Of a stretch of DNA of 64,000 nt, positions 45,438 to 54,190 are shown one piece after another. Position 1 is the first letter of the stretch. Each line of letters begins with the position of its first letter. The notes under the pieces are model-generated. The model saw nothing but the letters and a program-made list of their open reading frames with translations. It searched no databases and was not told where the DNA came from. The position numbers and the translations under genes were made by a program. This stretch comes from Alteromonas sp. KUL42 (lineage in GTDB: Bacteria > Pseudomonadota > Gammaproteobacteria > Enterobacterales > Alteromonadaceae), in NCBI RefSeq assembly GCF_006538325.1, contig NZ_BJKK01000010.1:124001-188000 (forward strand), read 5' to 3'.

Positions 45438-46118
45438 ATGAACGAAAAAGTACGACTGCTGTTGGTAGAGGACACAAAAGATCTCGCCGCGGAAATATAC
45501 GACTTCCTTGAAGCGCAAGGTATGGAAGTAGACTACGCAGCAACGGGTAAACAGGCAATGTTGTTAATGAGTGACCATCGTTATGACGTGATAATTTTAG
45601 ACATTATGTTGCCTGATATGAGTGGTATTGAGATTTGTCAGTTTGTTAAAAGTACTCTTGATCCAACGCCTCCGGTACTTATGCTCACAGCGCGAGACAG
45701 CATACAAGATAAAATTGTTGGGTTTGATGCAGGCACGGACGACTACTTAACCAAGCCTTTCGATAGTCACGAACTGTTAATAAGATGCAAAGCATTGATG
45801 CGCAGGCAGCAGTTACACAAAGCTCAGAACGTGACTATTGGCGAGTTGAGCTTTAACGACAAACAACAGGTGGCAACACGCAATGGATGCGAATTAAAAC
45901 TCAGCAGCACCAGTTACACCATTTTGCGTATTTTAGTGAAGGCTTACCCGAATGCGGTAAGCCGACGGGAGATTATCGATAAAGTGTGGGGAGACGACCT
46001 TCCTGACAGTGATGCTTTGCGTTCACACATCTATACGCTTAGGCAAGTGGTAGACAAACCATTTGAAACAGAAATGATAAAGACCATTCACGGCATTGGT
46101 TTTAAGTTGTCGGTGTAA
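45438..46118 (+). CDS. OmpR/PhoP-family response regulator
   Basis: 226 residues. ATG45438 is preferred over ATG45432 because GGAGG lies 7 bases before it but only 1 base before the other. Receiver with phospho-acceptor Asp55 in IILDIMLPD and TKPF near 105; C-terminal winged helix (about 130-225) ending GIGFKLSV. DNA-binding activator or repressor paired with the kinase whose start is 2 bases downstream. Targets may be the flanking secreted hydrolases. Confidence 0.93.
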   Translation: MNEKVRLLLVEDTKDLAAEIYDFLEAQGMEVDYAATGKQAMLLMSDHRYDVIILDIMLPDMSGIEICQFVKSTLDPTPPVLMLTARDSIQDKIVGFDAGTDDYLTKPFDSHELLIRCKALMRRQQLHKAQNVTIGELSFNDKQQVATRNGCELKLSSTSYTILRILVKAYPNAVSRREIIDKVWGDDLPDSDALRSHIYTLRQVVDKPFETEMIKTIHGIGFKLSV

Positions 46119-46119
46119 T

Positions 46120-47358
46120 ATGGCGTACCAAGAGTCTATTCAACGCAAGATCCGCTTCTCTATAGTAAGCTTTACCGCAGTGGTGTCGGTATTTCTCATT
46201 AGCCTACTAGTTATTTATGCATGGGTTATTGAAGACAATATTTTCAATCGTCTAGTGAGTGAAGAAGCTGCGTCTATACAGCAGCATTATCAGAAAACGG
46301 GTGAGGTTACTTCGCCCCGTATTCCGTTTATGACGATGTACGGAGGTTGGAGCGAATTGCCCGAGTCTGTTCAAATGTTGCGACAGCAGTCGCCCAACCG
46401 AATCGAATTCCCACTCAACGACGGCGGTGCTATTCACGTTACAGAAATTCAGCTAGGCAACGCTACGTATTTACTTGCTGCCAACGTTTCCTCTTATGAA
46501 ATTTCAAAAGATTACTTACCTAAGCTAATACCATGGATTGTATTGATTTTACTTTGCACGGTTTTGAGTGCACTGATGTTAGCCCGCTATCTTGCACGGC
46601 AAGTCGTGCAGCCTCTACAACACATTGCATCACGTGTAGTAAACCAACAAAGTAACCAACCTTTGCAGTTCACTCAGCCATTCGCAAACGATGAAATAGG
46701 ATATCTGGCACAAACTATCAGCAGTAGTTTTAACCGTCTACAAGAAGCCTTGCAACGTGAAGCTGATTTTTCAAGAGACATTAGCCACGAGCTTCGCACA
46801 CCGGTTGCAGTGTTAAAATTGGTGGCAGGGCGCCTTAATAGCACAGTACCTCTTGATGACAATTCTATTAACCGAGTAAAAAGTGCGATTTTTGAAGTTG
46901 AACAATCGCTGGTGGTATTGCTTGCGCTTTCTCGCGAAGAGTCGGTAGAAGCCCAAACACTTTCATTATTACAAGAGGTTGAACACTGTGTTATCAACCA
47001 TTTCTCTTTGTCGAGTCGCGATGATGTCGAGTTGAATATTGCCATAGCGCACACTTATCAAATTTACTGCAATAGAAACTTGCTCCACATTTTGCTCAAT
47101 AATTTGCTGGACAATGTGGTGAACCACGCAAGCAAAGTGGCGTTGACTATTGCACTTGTGGATGATCGACTTGTGTTTAGCAACCCTGTTAATACATTGC
47201 CAAGTGAAGATGTGCTCTCGCCACAAATAAAAGGGCAGCACAGCGATGGGTTAGGGCAAGGCTTACATTTGGTAAAGCGAATTTGCGAAACGTGTGGATG
47301 GTCAGTTGAAGTCGCCGCAAAACAAGGCGAGTTTATTCTAGCAATACAGTTAAAATGA
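46120..47358 (+). CDS. Sensor histidine kinase
   Basis: 412 residues from ATG46120, one base after the regulator's stop. Two membrane helices (about 15-35 and 135-157) enclose a short periplasmic domain of about 100 residues; HAMP follows, then HisKA with SRDISHELRTPVAVLK (His near 226) and HATPase with NLLDNVVNH and GLGQGLHLVKRI. The ATPase domain is short with a G1 box GQHSDGLGQGL. Partner of the upstream OmpR-type regulator. The stimulus is unknown; the S41 peptidase encoded upstream is a possible link to envelope state. Confidence 0.92.
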   Translation: MAYQESIQRKIRFSIVSFTAVVSVFLISLLVIYAWVIEDNIFNRLVSEEAASIQQHYQKTGEVTSPRIPFMTMYGGWSELPESVQMLRQQSPNRIEFPLNDGGAIHVTEIQLGNATYLLAANVSSYEISKDYLPKLIPWIVLILLCTVLSALMLARYLARQVVQPLQHIASRVVNQQSNQPLQFTQPFANDEIGYLAQTISSSFNRLQEALQREADFSRDISHELRTPVAVLKLVAGRLNSTVPLDDNSINRVKSAIFEVEQSLVVLLALSREESVEAQTLSLLQEVEHCVINHFSLSSRDDVELNIAIAHTYQIYCNRNLLHILLNNLLDNVVNHASKVALTIALVDDRLVFSNPVNTLPSEDVLSPQIKGQHSDGLGQGLHLVKRICETCGWSVEVAAKQGEFILAIQLK

Positions 47359-47471
47359 AAAACGCGTCGTTCAGGAAAGCAGGATGCAGTTGGGGAAAGC
47401 GCAGCGCATTCACTCAAAAAGAGCAAGTAAGATTAGTGCCATGAAAATTTGACGGGAAAGGACGTGAATTT

Positions 47472-48722
47472 ATGGCATTTCTAAAAAAAGTAGCCAAGGT
47501 CGCCTTGGTAATTGTACCGGCATTATTGTGGGTTCCCACAGCGGCATTCTTATCTTTTGATGGTATTTGGATGCAATCTGTTGTTCCTGAGCATGCTCAT
47601 GACGAGTTTATGACTTATGCAAAACAGACTATGGATGAAACCCTCAAAGGTAATGGAGCACTGGTATTAATTGAAAATGGTGAAGTAGTAGGGAGCCATT
47701 TCCAAACCGCGCAGGTGTGGCGTGACAATGCCGAGCTTTCGATAGACGCCAATACCTTATTTTCAACCGCATCCATGAGTAAGTTTATTGCAGCCATTGC
47801 TATTCACAAGTTAGCGGATAACGGTGATATTCAGTTAGACAATGCGGTAGGAGAGTACTTAACGAGCTGGAGCATACCAAAGAGTAATTTTAATCATCAG
47901 GATATTACGATTGAAAGGCTACTCGGTCACACGGGGGGGCTGACCGACGGTTTAGGGTTTGGCAACTATGAGAGTAATGAAGCGTTACCTAGCGTAGTTG
48001 AATCACTTAATGATCCGCGCGCATCGGAGGAAGGTAAACGCATTGAAGTTGGCGTTGCGCCGGGTACAGAGTTTCGTTACTCAGGCGGTGGCTACTTAAT
48101 TTTAGAGCTTCTGATTGAAGAGTTAACCCAGCAACGCTATTCATCATGGGTTGGGCAAAACGTACTTAAAACCAATGGTATGCTTAACAGTACGTTTGAC
48201 TATGTTGATGACAGCACACGCCATGCAGGCTCATTTGACGCTGAAGGTAATTCAGCACCTGTATACCAATACGCTTCTTCAGCAGCGACAGCACTTAATG
48301 CGAGTGCCAATGACTTAGCTGGCTTAGTTAAATCACTACTTGCACAACCTGAATTATTGAAGTCATTGAGCAAACCCATTGGTTCGTTGATGGGGGCGCC
48401 TATTTGGGGGCGAGGTGCGATGCTATACGTACCACTAAACGAAGGGCAGTTCATCATTGGTCATGACGGCAGCAATGACCCGGCAATTAACACCAGTTTG
48501 CGTATAAACCCCGTTACTGGCGATGGCTATATTGCGTTGGTCACTGGGCATTCAACACTTGCATCTGAAATCGGCTTTGAATGGACATTGTGGCAAAGCG
48601 GCAAGCCAGATTTTATCTTCTTTGATAGAGCACTGTCTTCTGCGGTTGTCCCTATGGTTGTTGGTTCCGTTGTTTGGATTGCATTTGCGTTATTTGTATT
48701 GATAAGAAGAAAGCGCAAATAA
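47472..48722 (+). CDS. Serine hydrolase (class C beta-lactamase/AmpH-like) with membrane anchors
   Basis: 416 residues. N-terminal membrane helix (about 7-28); SxxK motif in TASMSKFI (Ser near 100), YSG near 196 as the YxN equivalent, and HDGSN near 330 as the KTG equivalent. A second membrane helix with basic tail (VVPMVVGSVVWIAFALFVLIRRKRK) closes the protein, so both ends are held in the inner membrane with the catalytic part outside. Family members are esterases, D-amino peptidases or peptidoglycan-linked enzymes; resistance activity cannot be assumed. A terminator follows at 48750. Confidence 0.88.
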   Translation: MAFLKKVAKVALVIVPALLWVPTAAFLSFDGIWMQSVVPEHAHDEFMTYAKQTMDETLKGNGALVLIENGEVVGSHFQTAQVWRDNAELSIDANTLFSTASMSKFIAAIAIHKLADNGDIQLDNAVGEYLTSWSIPKSNFNHQDITIERLLGHTGGLTDGLGFGNYESNEALPSVVESLNDPRASEEGKRIEVGVAPGTEFRYSGGGYLILELLIEELTQQRYSSWVGQNVLKTNGMLNSTFDYVDDSTRHAGSFDAEGNSAPVYQYASSAATALNASANDLAGLVKSLLAQPELLKSLSKPIGSLMGAPIWGRGAMLYVPLNEGQFIIGHDGSNDPAINTSLRINPVTGDGYIALVTGHSTLASEIGFEWTLWQSGKPDFIFFDRALSSAVVPMVVGSVVWIAFALFVLIRRKRK

Positions 48723-48749
48723 TACGTTAGTTCTTATTTAACATCTCGT

Positions 48750-48775
48750 AAAGCCGACTAGTAGAGTCGGCTTTT
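48750..48775 (+). terminator. Terminator after the serine hydrolase gene
   Basis: AAAGCCGACT and AGTCGGCTTT pair over 10 bp with a 5-base loop, followed by TTTGTG. Lies 28 bases after the stop. Confidence 0.85.
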
Positions 48776-48864
48776 GTGTTTGCGGCGATTTTATACAATG
48801 CTCTTAGTGCAAAGTAGGGATATATGTATAAATAAATAAGTTTTACGTTTAATTAACATTGTAG

Positions 48865-48893
48865 TTGACATAACGAGGTGAAACGTTTTACCT
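48865..48893 (+). promoter_or_regulatory. Promoter with overlapping LacI-type operator before GH97
   Basis: TTGACA (48865-48870) is a perfect -35; 17 bp later TTACCT is a weak -10. GGTGAAACGTTTTACC (48877-48892) is a near-perfect palindrome with the central CG of LacI/GalR-family operators and covers the spacer and -10, where repressor binding would block transcription. A 12-bp palindrome TTAATCGATTAA follows at 48905. No LacI-family gene is in the window. Confidence 0.55.
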
Positions 48894-48965
48894 TGCTGTT
48901 AATCTTAATCGATTAACCTTTTTGTGCATATGCCACAGATGATGATTCCAATAGGGGATGTTAAA

Positions 48966-51002
48966 TTGAAACCACGTAATCAACTCGTTAAAGCAAGCTC
49001 AATGATATTAGCGCTGACTAACGCGATGTATGTCGGTAGTGTCTTCGCTGATACTTCCTATAAGGTAAAGTCACCGGATGGAGACATCACTGTTTCGGTA
49101 GCGGTAGAAGATGCCGTCAATTATTCCGTGTCGTTGAAAGGGAAAACTATTGTTTCTTCCTCTCACATTGATTTGCTCTTAGAGAATCAGCCTTCCCTCA
49201 GTTCAGGTGTCACAGTAAAAGACGTGAATTACGACTCACAAAGTCAGGTTTTACTTCCAGAGGTTAGGGTTAAGTCAGAAAAAATCATTGATCGTTTTGA
49301 ACAAATGACCCTGTCATTCTCAAATGGATATGACTTGGAATTTAGAGCTTATGACGATGGTGTTGCTTATCGATTTGTTACCCAATTTGAAACGCCGATT
49401 ACGGTAGTGAACGAAATCGCCGAATTCAATTTTTCAGACAAAGCGACAGTCTATTATCCCCTTGAGGAGAGCTTTTATTCACACAATGAAAGAAGCTATC
49501 TGCATCAATCAATTGGCGATATTAAAGTTACCGATTTGGCAAGTACGCCAACACTTGTCGATTCAGGGGGCGCTAAAGTGCTAGTAACTGAAACTGCATT
49601 GTACGATTATGCTGGAATGTGGTTGCTTGGCGATGGGCAAGATGGCCTTAAAGCAACATTCCCTCAACAGCCTACAAAAGTGGTTGATGGCGAGCCTGAA
49701 TGGATAGACCGCAACCAGCCCGTTGTTGAACGCGCGAACTATATTGCAAAAACTGAAGGCACTAGAGCATTCCCATGGCGCGTTTTGGCAGTGGCTGAAA
49801 ACGACACCGACTTATTGACCAACCAACTAACTTATCAGCTTGCTATTCCCAATAAAATTGGTGATACGTCTTGGATAAAGCCAGGTAAGGTTGCATGGGA
49901 TTGGTACAATGCCAACAATTTGAAAGGTGTGGATTTTGAGGCTGGTTTAAATACCGAGACCTACAAATACTATATCGATTTTGCAAGTCAGCATGGCGTT
50001 GAGTACGTTATTCTTGACGAGGGCTGGTACCCATTAGGCGACCTAATGGGTTCTGTGCCAGGGTTTGATGTACCAGAAATAATGGCTTATGCAAAAGAAA
50101 AGAATGTTGGCATTATTTTGTGGACGACGTGGTTGACCCTAGAAAAGCAATTTGATGAAGCCATGGACCGATTTGCTGAGCTTGGTGCGGTAGGAATAAA
50201 ACCAGATTTCTTCCAAAGAGATGATCAGGAGATGGTTAATTTTTATTGGAAAATTGCTGATGAAGCCGCGAAACGCCACTTGTTGGTCGATTTCCACGGC
50301 GCGTATAAACCCGCTGGGCTACGTAGAACATACCCCAACGTAATTACCCGTGAAGGCGTGAAAGGGCTTGAGTGGAATAAGTGGAGTTACGACAGCACGC
50401 CAGAGCACAATACCACATTACCTTTCATTCGTATGGTTGCAGGTCCAATGGATTACACACCTGGCGCTATGTCTAACGCAGTTGGTCCCACTGCTTTTGA
50501 GAAGATAAAGTACAAGGGTAAAGACGAGAATCACGCAGACTTTACTATTCGATTTAACAGACCTATGAGCCAAACGACCAGAGTGCATCAAATGGCGATG
50601 TTCACGGTGTTTGAAAGCCCACTTCAAATGATGGCTGATAGCCCAACACAATACTTGGATAACGCTGAGAGTGCTGAATTCATCGCCGGTGTACCGAGTG
50701 TTTGGGACGAGACCATTCCACTAAATGGCGCAATTGGTGATTATGTGACGTTTGCACGTCGTTCTGGAGGTAATTGGTATATTGGTGCCCTGTCAGATGA
50801 GCTTGCACGCGACATTACTATTGAGTTGAGCTTTTTACCTAAAGGCACCTACAACATTGAAATTTTCCAAGATGGTGTAAATGCGCATCGTTTTGCTGAG
50901 GATTATAAAAAGGTTATTAAATCTGTCACCAATGAAGATAGTTTAACCATGAAAATGGCACCGGGTGGTGGTTTTACAGCGAAAATTACACCGCAAAAAT
51001 AG
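48966..51002 (+). CDS. Glycoside hydrolase family 97 (alpha-glucosidase/alpha-galactosidase type)
   Basis: 678 residues from TTG48966, preferred because AGGGG lies 8 bases before it and the product then begins KPRNQ plus hydrophobic signal peptide ending VFA-D; the frame is open back to GTG48924 without a ribosome site. N-terminal beta-sandwich (about 25-280), catalytic TIM barrel (about 285-560: WDWYNANNLKGVDFE, EYVILDEGWYP, VGIKPDFFQRDDQEM, REGVKGLEWNKW) and a C-terminal beta domain. Periplasmic hydrolysis of alpha-linked sugars. The Asp in GIKPDFF suggests a retaining member, but inverting and retaining types cannot be separated with certainty by eye. Single gene. Confidence 0.88.
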   Translation: MKPRNQLVKASSMILALTNAMYVGSVFADTSYKVKSPDGDITVSVAVEDAVNYSVSLKGKTIVSSSHIDLLLENQPSLSSGVTVKDVNYDSQSQVLLPEVRVKSEKIIDRFEQMTLSFSNGYDLEFRAYDDGVAYRFVTQFETPITVVNEIAEFNFSDKATVYYPLEESFYSHNERSYLHQSIGDIKVTDLASTPTLVDSGGAKVLVTETALYDYAGMWLLGDGQDGLKATFPQQPTKVVDGEPEWIDRNQPVVERANYIAKTEGTRAFPWRVLAVAENDTDLLTNQLTYQLAIPNKIGDTSWIKPGKVAWDWYNANNLKGVDFEAGLNTETYKYYIDFASQHGVEYVILDEGWYPLGDLMGSVPGFDVPEIMAYAKEKNVGIILWTTWLTLEKQFDEAMDRFAELGAVGIKPDFFQRDDQEMVNFYWKIADEAAKRHLLVDFHGAYKPAGLRRTYPNVITREGVKGLEWNKWSYDSTPEHNTTLPFIRMVAGPMDYTPGAMSNAVGPTAFEKIKYKGKDENHADFTIRFNRPMSQTTRVHQMAMFTVFESPLQMMADSPTQYLDNAESAEFIAGVPSVWDETIPLNGAIGDYVTFARRSGGNWYIGALSDELARDITIELSFLPKGTYNIEIFQDGVNAHRFAEDYKKVIKSVTNEDSLTMKMAPGGGFTAKITPQK

Positions 51003-51026
51003 TTTGCAAACTTAGCCATGTCTGTA

Positions 51027-51088
51027 AGCGTAATGGGTTTAATTACAGGGGAATTGGTATGCACAATTCCCCGTCTTTCCATTACGCT
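51027..51088 (+). terminator. Two-tier hairpin after the GH97 gene
   Basis: An outer stem AGCGTAATGG/CCATTACGCT (51027-51036 with 51079-51088) encloses an inner stem GGGGAATTG/CAATTCCCC (51048-51056 with 51064-51072). Pyrimidine-rich TTTCTCTCTTT follows. Likely transcription end of GH97. Confidence 0.6.
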
Positions 51089-51149
51089 TTCTCTCTTTAT
51101 AAGAGGAGTGATGATGAGCTATGTTTAAACTAAAAAACGCACCAACCCA

Positions 51150-51440
51150 GTGGCGGAAAAAACGCAAAGGAACGTGATAAGTGAAGGATATGAAGGACTT
51201 TCTCTCTACTATCGGGGTTCTTGTCCTTTTTGTCGGTATGTATCAGCGTATTTGAAATCTAAAAGTATAGTTATCGATAGTAAGAATATAACAGATGATA
51301 AATCTGCATTTAATGAGTTAGTAAATCAAGGTGGTAAGCGACAAGTACCATGCTTAAGAATTACTGATGGCTCAAAAACTCGATGGTTATACGAATCTAC
51401 AGACATTATTACTTTTTTCGAAAAGTACCAGGCTAAATAA
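51150..51440 (+). CDS. Glutaredoxin-like protein
   Basis: 96 residues with the redox motif SCPFC (near 26-29), cis-proline stretch RQVPCL and a C-terminal glutaredoxin helix (YESTDIITFFEKY). Cytoplasmic thiol-disulfide exchange is expected. The start is uncertain: GTG51150 is the first possible start after an in-frame TAA but has no ribosome site. A strong AAGAGGAG lies 40 bases upstream, before a different frame beginning ATG51121 (MFKLKNAPTQWRKKRKGT, stop at 51175). That frame overlaps the glutaredoxin start and could couple its translation, or a one-base indel may have split an originally longer N-terminus. Confidence 0.75.
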   Translation: MAEKTQRNVISEGYEGLSLYYRGSCPFCRYVSAYLKSKSIVIDSKNITDDKSAFNELVNQGGKRQVPCLRITDGSKTRWLYESTDIITFFEKYQAK

Positions 51441-51456
51441 ATGTTCATGTTTTTGA

Positions 51457-51480
51457 AGAGCGTGTTTGTTGTCACGCTCT
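51457..51480. terminator. Hairpin between convergent genes
   Basis: AGAGCGTG and CACGCTCT pair over 8 bp with an 8-base loop, 17 bases after the glutaredoxin stop. No strong T-run on either strand. The arms repeat those of the inverted repeat at 41764-41820. Confidence 0.45.
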
Positions 51481-51524
51481 CCTCGAACTAGCATTGCACT
51501 CTTTTTTCTTATTTCTAAAATGCT

Positions 51525-52442
51525 CTATGACCGTGTACTGGCATTATACGATGGTGCTGTGTCCCATTGATTAAAAGCCGTTTTCGAAACACTTTGTCTT
51601 GTTGGCCTATTATCGCGAGCAGGTTGATCAGTTTCTAGCTTGTCACCAAGTATGCCTTTTAACATGGTACCCAGTTCTTCATGTGTCACTTTTCTACCAC
51701 CTGTGTTTTCAAATAGTGTTTTGGCAGCTGTACGATCGATATCTAACTCGTCTAGGGTGGTTAGTAAATTTGGTAAATGCAAGTTGGTGACATTGTCGGT
51801 ACCGTGACTGGCAATTATTTTCCCATTCACTTTATACACAGCATCAACAGGTGTATTTGCAAAAGCTAGCTGTTGTTGCTCGAATAAGAGTTTGTCCCGC
51901 TCTTGTTGCATATGTGAAGCAACCATGGCGTTGTAGTTTTCTTCAACATAATCCGCGTAAGGGCGGCCATTAAAAATTTCAAATACTTCTGCATTTGTTG
52001 GGCGTGAGTTGTCGTTGTAGGTTTCTACTTTTAATCTATTACCATAAAGCGCTTTTAGTTCAGCAATGGTTTGATCGGCATCGCCATTATTGCGGCTAGC
52101 TATGTCGGCTACTATATTGCGCGAGGTAATACTTTTACTTCCAATTATCATGACAGGCTCATCATCTAGGTAAATCATGGCCTTGGTATCCCTTTGTTGT
52201 GCATTCTCTCGCAGCTGATCGCGTATTGATTCCGGCGTGGATATGTGAATTTTGTCTGGATTAAACGCACCTGTAGTTGATGATTTAATGAGCTTATCAC
52301 CAATTAAATGCATGATGCTCTCGCCCTTTTCAATTGAGATACCTTCATTGGGCACTGCATTGTCATTGTTGGCGTACTGCTGTTGTGGTGTATTTGTATG
52401 AAACAGATTAGTTGTTGAATAGGTTAAGGGTGCCACATTCAT
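51525..52442 (-). CDS. Hypothetical protein
   Basis: 305 residues, no signal peptide or membrane helix. The first 45 and last 45 residues are rich in Asn, Gln, Ser and Thr and look disordered; the centre (about 50-260) is mixed alpha/beta with a long charged helix near 165-195 (YADYVEENYNAMVASHMQQERDK is its core). I do not recognise the family. It stands alone on the minus strand, convergent with the glutaredoxin gene, with a long upstream region. Composition and length support a real gene; role unknown. Confidence 0.7.
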   Translation of the reverse strand: MNVAPLTYSTTNLFHTNTPQQQYANNDNAVPNEGISIEKGESIMHLIGDKLIKSSTTGAFNPDKIHISTPESIRDQLRENAQQRDTKAMIYLDDEPVMIIGSKSITSRNIVADIASRNNGDADQTIAELKALYGNRLKVETYNDNSRPTNAEVFEIFNGRPYADYVEENYNAMVASHMQQERDKLLFEQQQLAFANTPVDAVYKVNGKIIASHGTDNVTNLHLPNLLTTLDELDIDRTAAKTLFENTGGRKVTHEELGTMLKGILGDKLETDQPARDNRPTRQSVSKTAFNQWDTAPSYNASTRS

Positions 52443-53013
52443 CTTTCTTCTCCAGTGCTGGTGCTATTTAGGTCTATTACTGAGTTGTCACACTGAAAAC
52501 AAATAACAAGTCTCGTACCAAATTCATCCATTAATCATGGGGCAGAGCTGATAAAGACGATCGGTTCAATACTTGAGTAATAGACATTGTGACGAAATTC
52601 TATGCGCACATGAGAATTGTGAGAATGGGAGTTTTTCTTTCATTGTTTATAAAGAAGGACAATTAAAAAAATAGACGCTTGGTGTTATGAAAATAACAGC
52701 GGTTCTTAATCTTAATTTCTTCACCCCTACGAAAAAGTATAAACAGACGGCAATGAACGCTTAGAACGGCAAAGAAATGCCATCAAATGAGATACTTACT
52801 TCTTTTTCCCTTTTAATTCTTTACGCCTTTCTGCCTTGCTTCTCCGTAGAGTGCAAGTTGTAACTTGTTGTACAAATTTTGGACTTGGACGATTTGCCTC
52901 TTTTTGCAGTGTTTTGGTTTCCTGACCGGTTTCGAAATTCATTACTTTATTACTCAGAGAGCGAAACACCAACGCGCTCACAAACGTCACTAAATATTTA
53001 AAGAGGAATTATT
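52443..53013. other. 570-base intergenic region before the bufferin operon
   Basis: Carries the promoters of the hypothetical gene (left) and the YHS gene (right). A minus-strand frame at 52796-52990 (64 codons, GTG start, basic C-terminus) has no ribosome site and was not accepted as a gene. AAAGAGGAAT at 52999-53008 is the YHS ribosome site. I could not single out a convincing metal-responsive operator. Confidence 0.4.
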
Positions 53014-53490
53014 ATGAAACTTCGCAACGCATTTAAAATTGCTGGTCTAGCAACGTCTATTTTGTTCAGCAGCTTGAGTTTTGCATCATCAGTTAACTTA
53101 GGCGAAAACGACGTGGCTATCCACGGTTATGACCCTGTTGCTTACTTTGTTAAAAGCATGCCAGTAGAAGGTTCTGCAATGTATACCGCTACTCATGACG
53201 GTGCAATTTACCGCTTCTCTAGCGAAAAGAACCGCGACATGTTCAAGGCATCACCTGAAAAATATGCACCACAATTTGGTGGTTACTGCGCAATGGGTGT
53301 GGCACTGAATAAAAAGTTAGACGTCGACCCAGCGGCTTTCCTAATCAAAGACGATAAATTGTTCTTGAATCTGAACAAAGCAGTTCAGAAGAAGTGGATG
53401 GAAGACGTGCCTGGAAACCTAAAAACCGCTTACCGCGTTTGGGACGGCATCGAAGCACTTTCAGTAGAAGAAACTAACGCAGAGGACTAA
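53014..53490 (+). CDS. Exported YHS domain protein of the bufferin operon
   Basis: 158 residues with signal peptide (to about 24, SFAS). A YHS-type domain spans about 33-110: AIHGYDPVAYFVKSMPVEGSA, YRFSSEKNRDMFKASPEKYAPQFGGYCAMGV. The single Cys in GGYCAMG and nearby residues are the likely metal-binding part in a family known for copper or other metal handling. First gene of the operon YHS-thioredoxin-BufA1-BufB-BufC, 6 bases before the thioredoxin gene, with a good ribosome site. A periplasmic metal carrier or sensor role is inferred from context. Confidence 0.88.
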   Translation: MKLRNAFKIAGLATSILFSSLSFASSVNLGENDVAIHGYDPVAYFVKSMPVEGSAMYTATHDGAIYRFSSEKNRDMFKASPEKYAPQFGGYCAMGVALNKKLDVDPAAFLIKDDKLFLNLNKAVQKKWMEDVPGNLKTAYRVWDGIEALSVEETNAED

Positions 53491-53496
53491 TTCAAT

Positions 53497-53814
53497 ATGC
53501 CGACAACTCTCGATCGCATCACAACGAACGGCCATGAGTATTCTGAGCCAGTCGTTATGCTCTGGTTTAGTGCGCAATGGTGTGGTCCATGCAAACAGAT
53601 GTCACCTGTAATTCAAATGTTTGAAAGCGCCAATGCATCTCAGCTACGTGTGATAAAGCTTGATGCTGAGGAAGATTTTGAACTGGCTCAAGTATTTGGC
53701 ATTAGAGCTGTTCCAACGTTGGTATTACTTGAGCGTAACAAACAGCTAGGCACCCATGTGGGTGCCCTAAGCTACAACGAATTAGATAACTGGGTTAAAT
53801 CCCGAGTTGAATAG
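53497..53814 (+). CDS. Thioredoxin
   Basis: 105 residues without a signal peptide, with WCGPCK at 29-34, cis-Pro in RAVPTLVL and typical beta-alpha order. Cytoplasmic disulfide reductase. It sits between the YHS and BufA1 genes with 6 and 13 bases of spacing, so it is part of the operon; it could keep the precursor's cysteines reduced before modification by BufB/BufC (inference). Confidence 0.9.
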   Translation: MPTTLDRITTNGHEYSEPVVMLWFSAQWCGPCKQMSPVIQMFESANASQLRVIKLDAEEDFELAQVFGIRAVPTLVLLERNKQLGTHVGALSYNELDNWVKSRVE

Positions 53815-53827
53815 AAGAGGAATTGTT

Positions 53828-54115
53828 ATGAACAAACGACAAACAATTGCAGCGGCAGCCTTGGCAATGGCGTTAACCACAGCGATCACAGCGCCTGTGC
53901 AAGCGGCTGGTAAAGAGAAGTGTTACGGCATAGCCGCTGCGGGTCAAAACGACTGTGGAAACCTAGCAGGTACACATTCCTGTGCAGGTCAGTCTACCGT
54001 TGATAAAGACCCCGGTGAGTGGAAGCTTGTTGCAAAAGGCTCGTGTGAAACCATGGGTGGAATGCTGAAAGCAGAAGCTAAAGAGCGATACGAAGCAGCG
54101 AAAAAGCAAGGTTAA
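53828..54115 (+). CDS. bufA1: Bufferin precursor peptide BufA1 (DUF2282)
   Basis: 95 residues from ATG53828, preceded by AGAGGAAT. A Sec-type signal peptide to VQAAG (about residue 28) precedes a core with four cysteines in the family pattern ([21 protein letters not shown]). Family knowledge: BufB and BufC convert core cysteines to thiooxazole-type heterocycles and the exported product binds copper. Followed by bufB and bufC, confirming the assignment. Expected to be induced by copper or oxidative metal stress. Confidence 0.9.
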   Translation: MNKRQTIAAAALAMALTTAITAPVQAAGKEKCYGIAAAGQNDCGNLAGTHSCAGQSTVDKDPGEWKLVAKGSCETMGGMLKAEAKERYEAAKKQG

Positions 54116-54190
54116 GTACTACTTGCTTTAACGAATGTAGAAACAGCGTTCACAAAGGTGACGCTAGCAACAGTTTCAATGGAGTGTGCC

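Noticed and set aside
52796..52990. Minus-strand frame of 64 codons with a basic C-terminus upstream of the YHS gene
   Set aside because: GTG start, no ribosome site, no recognisable fold, and it covers the probable YHS promoter region.
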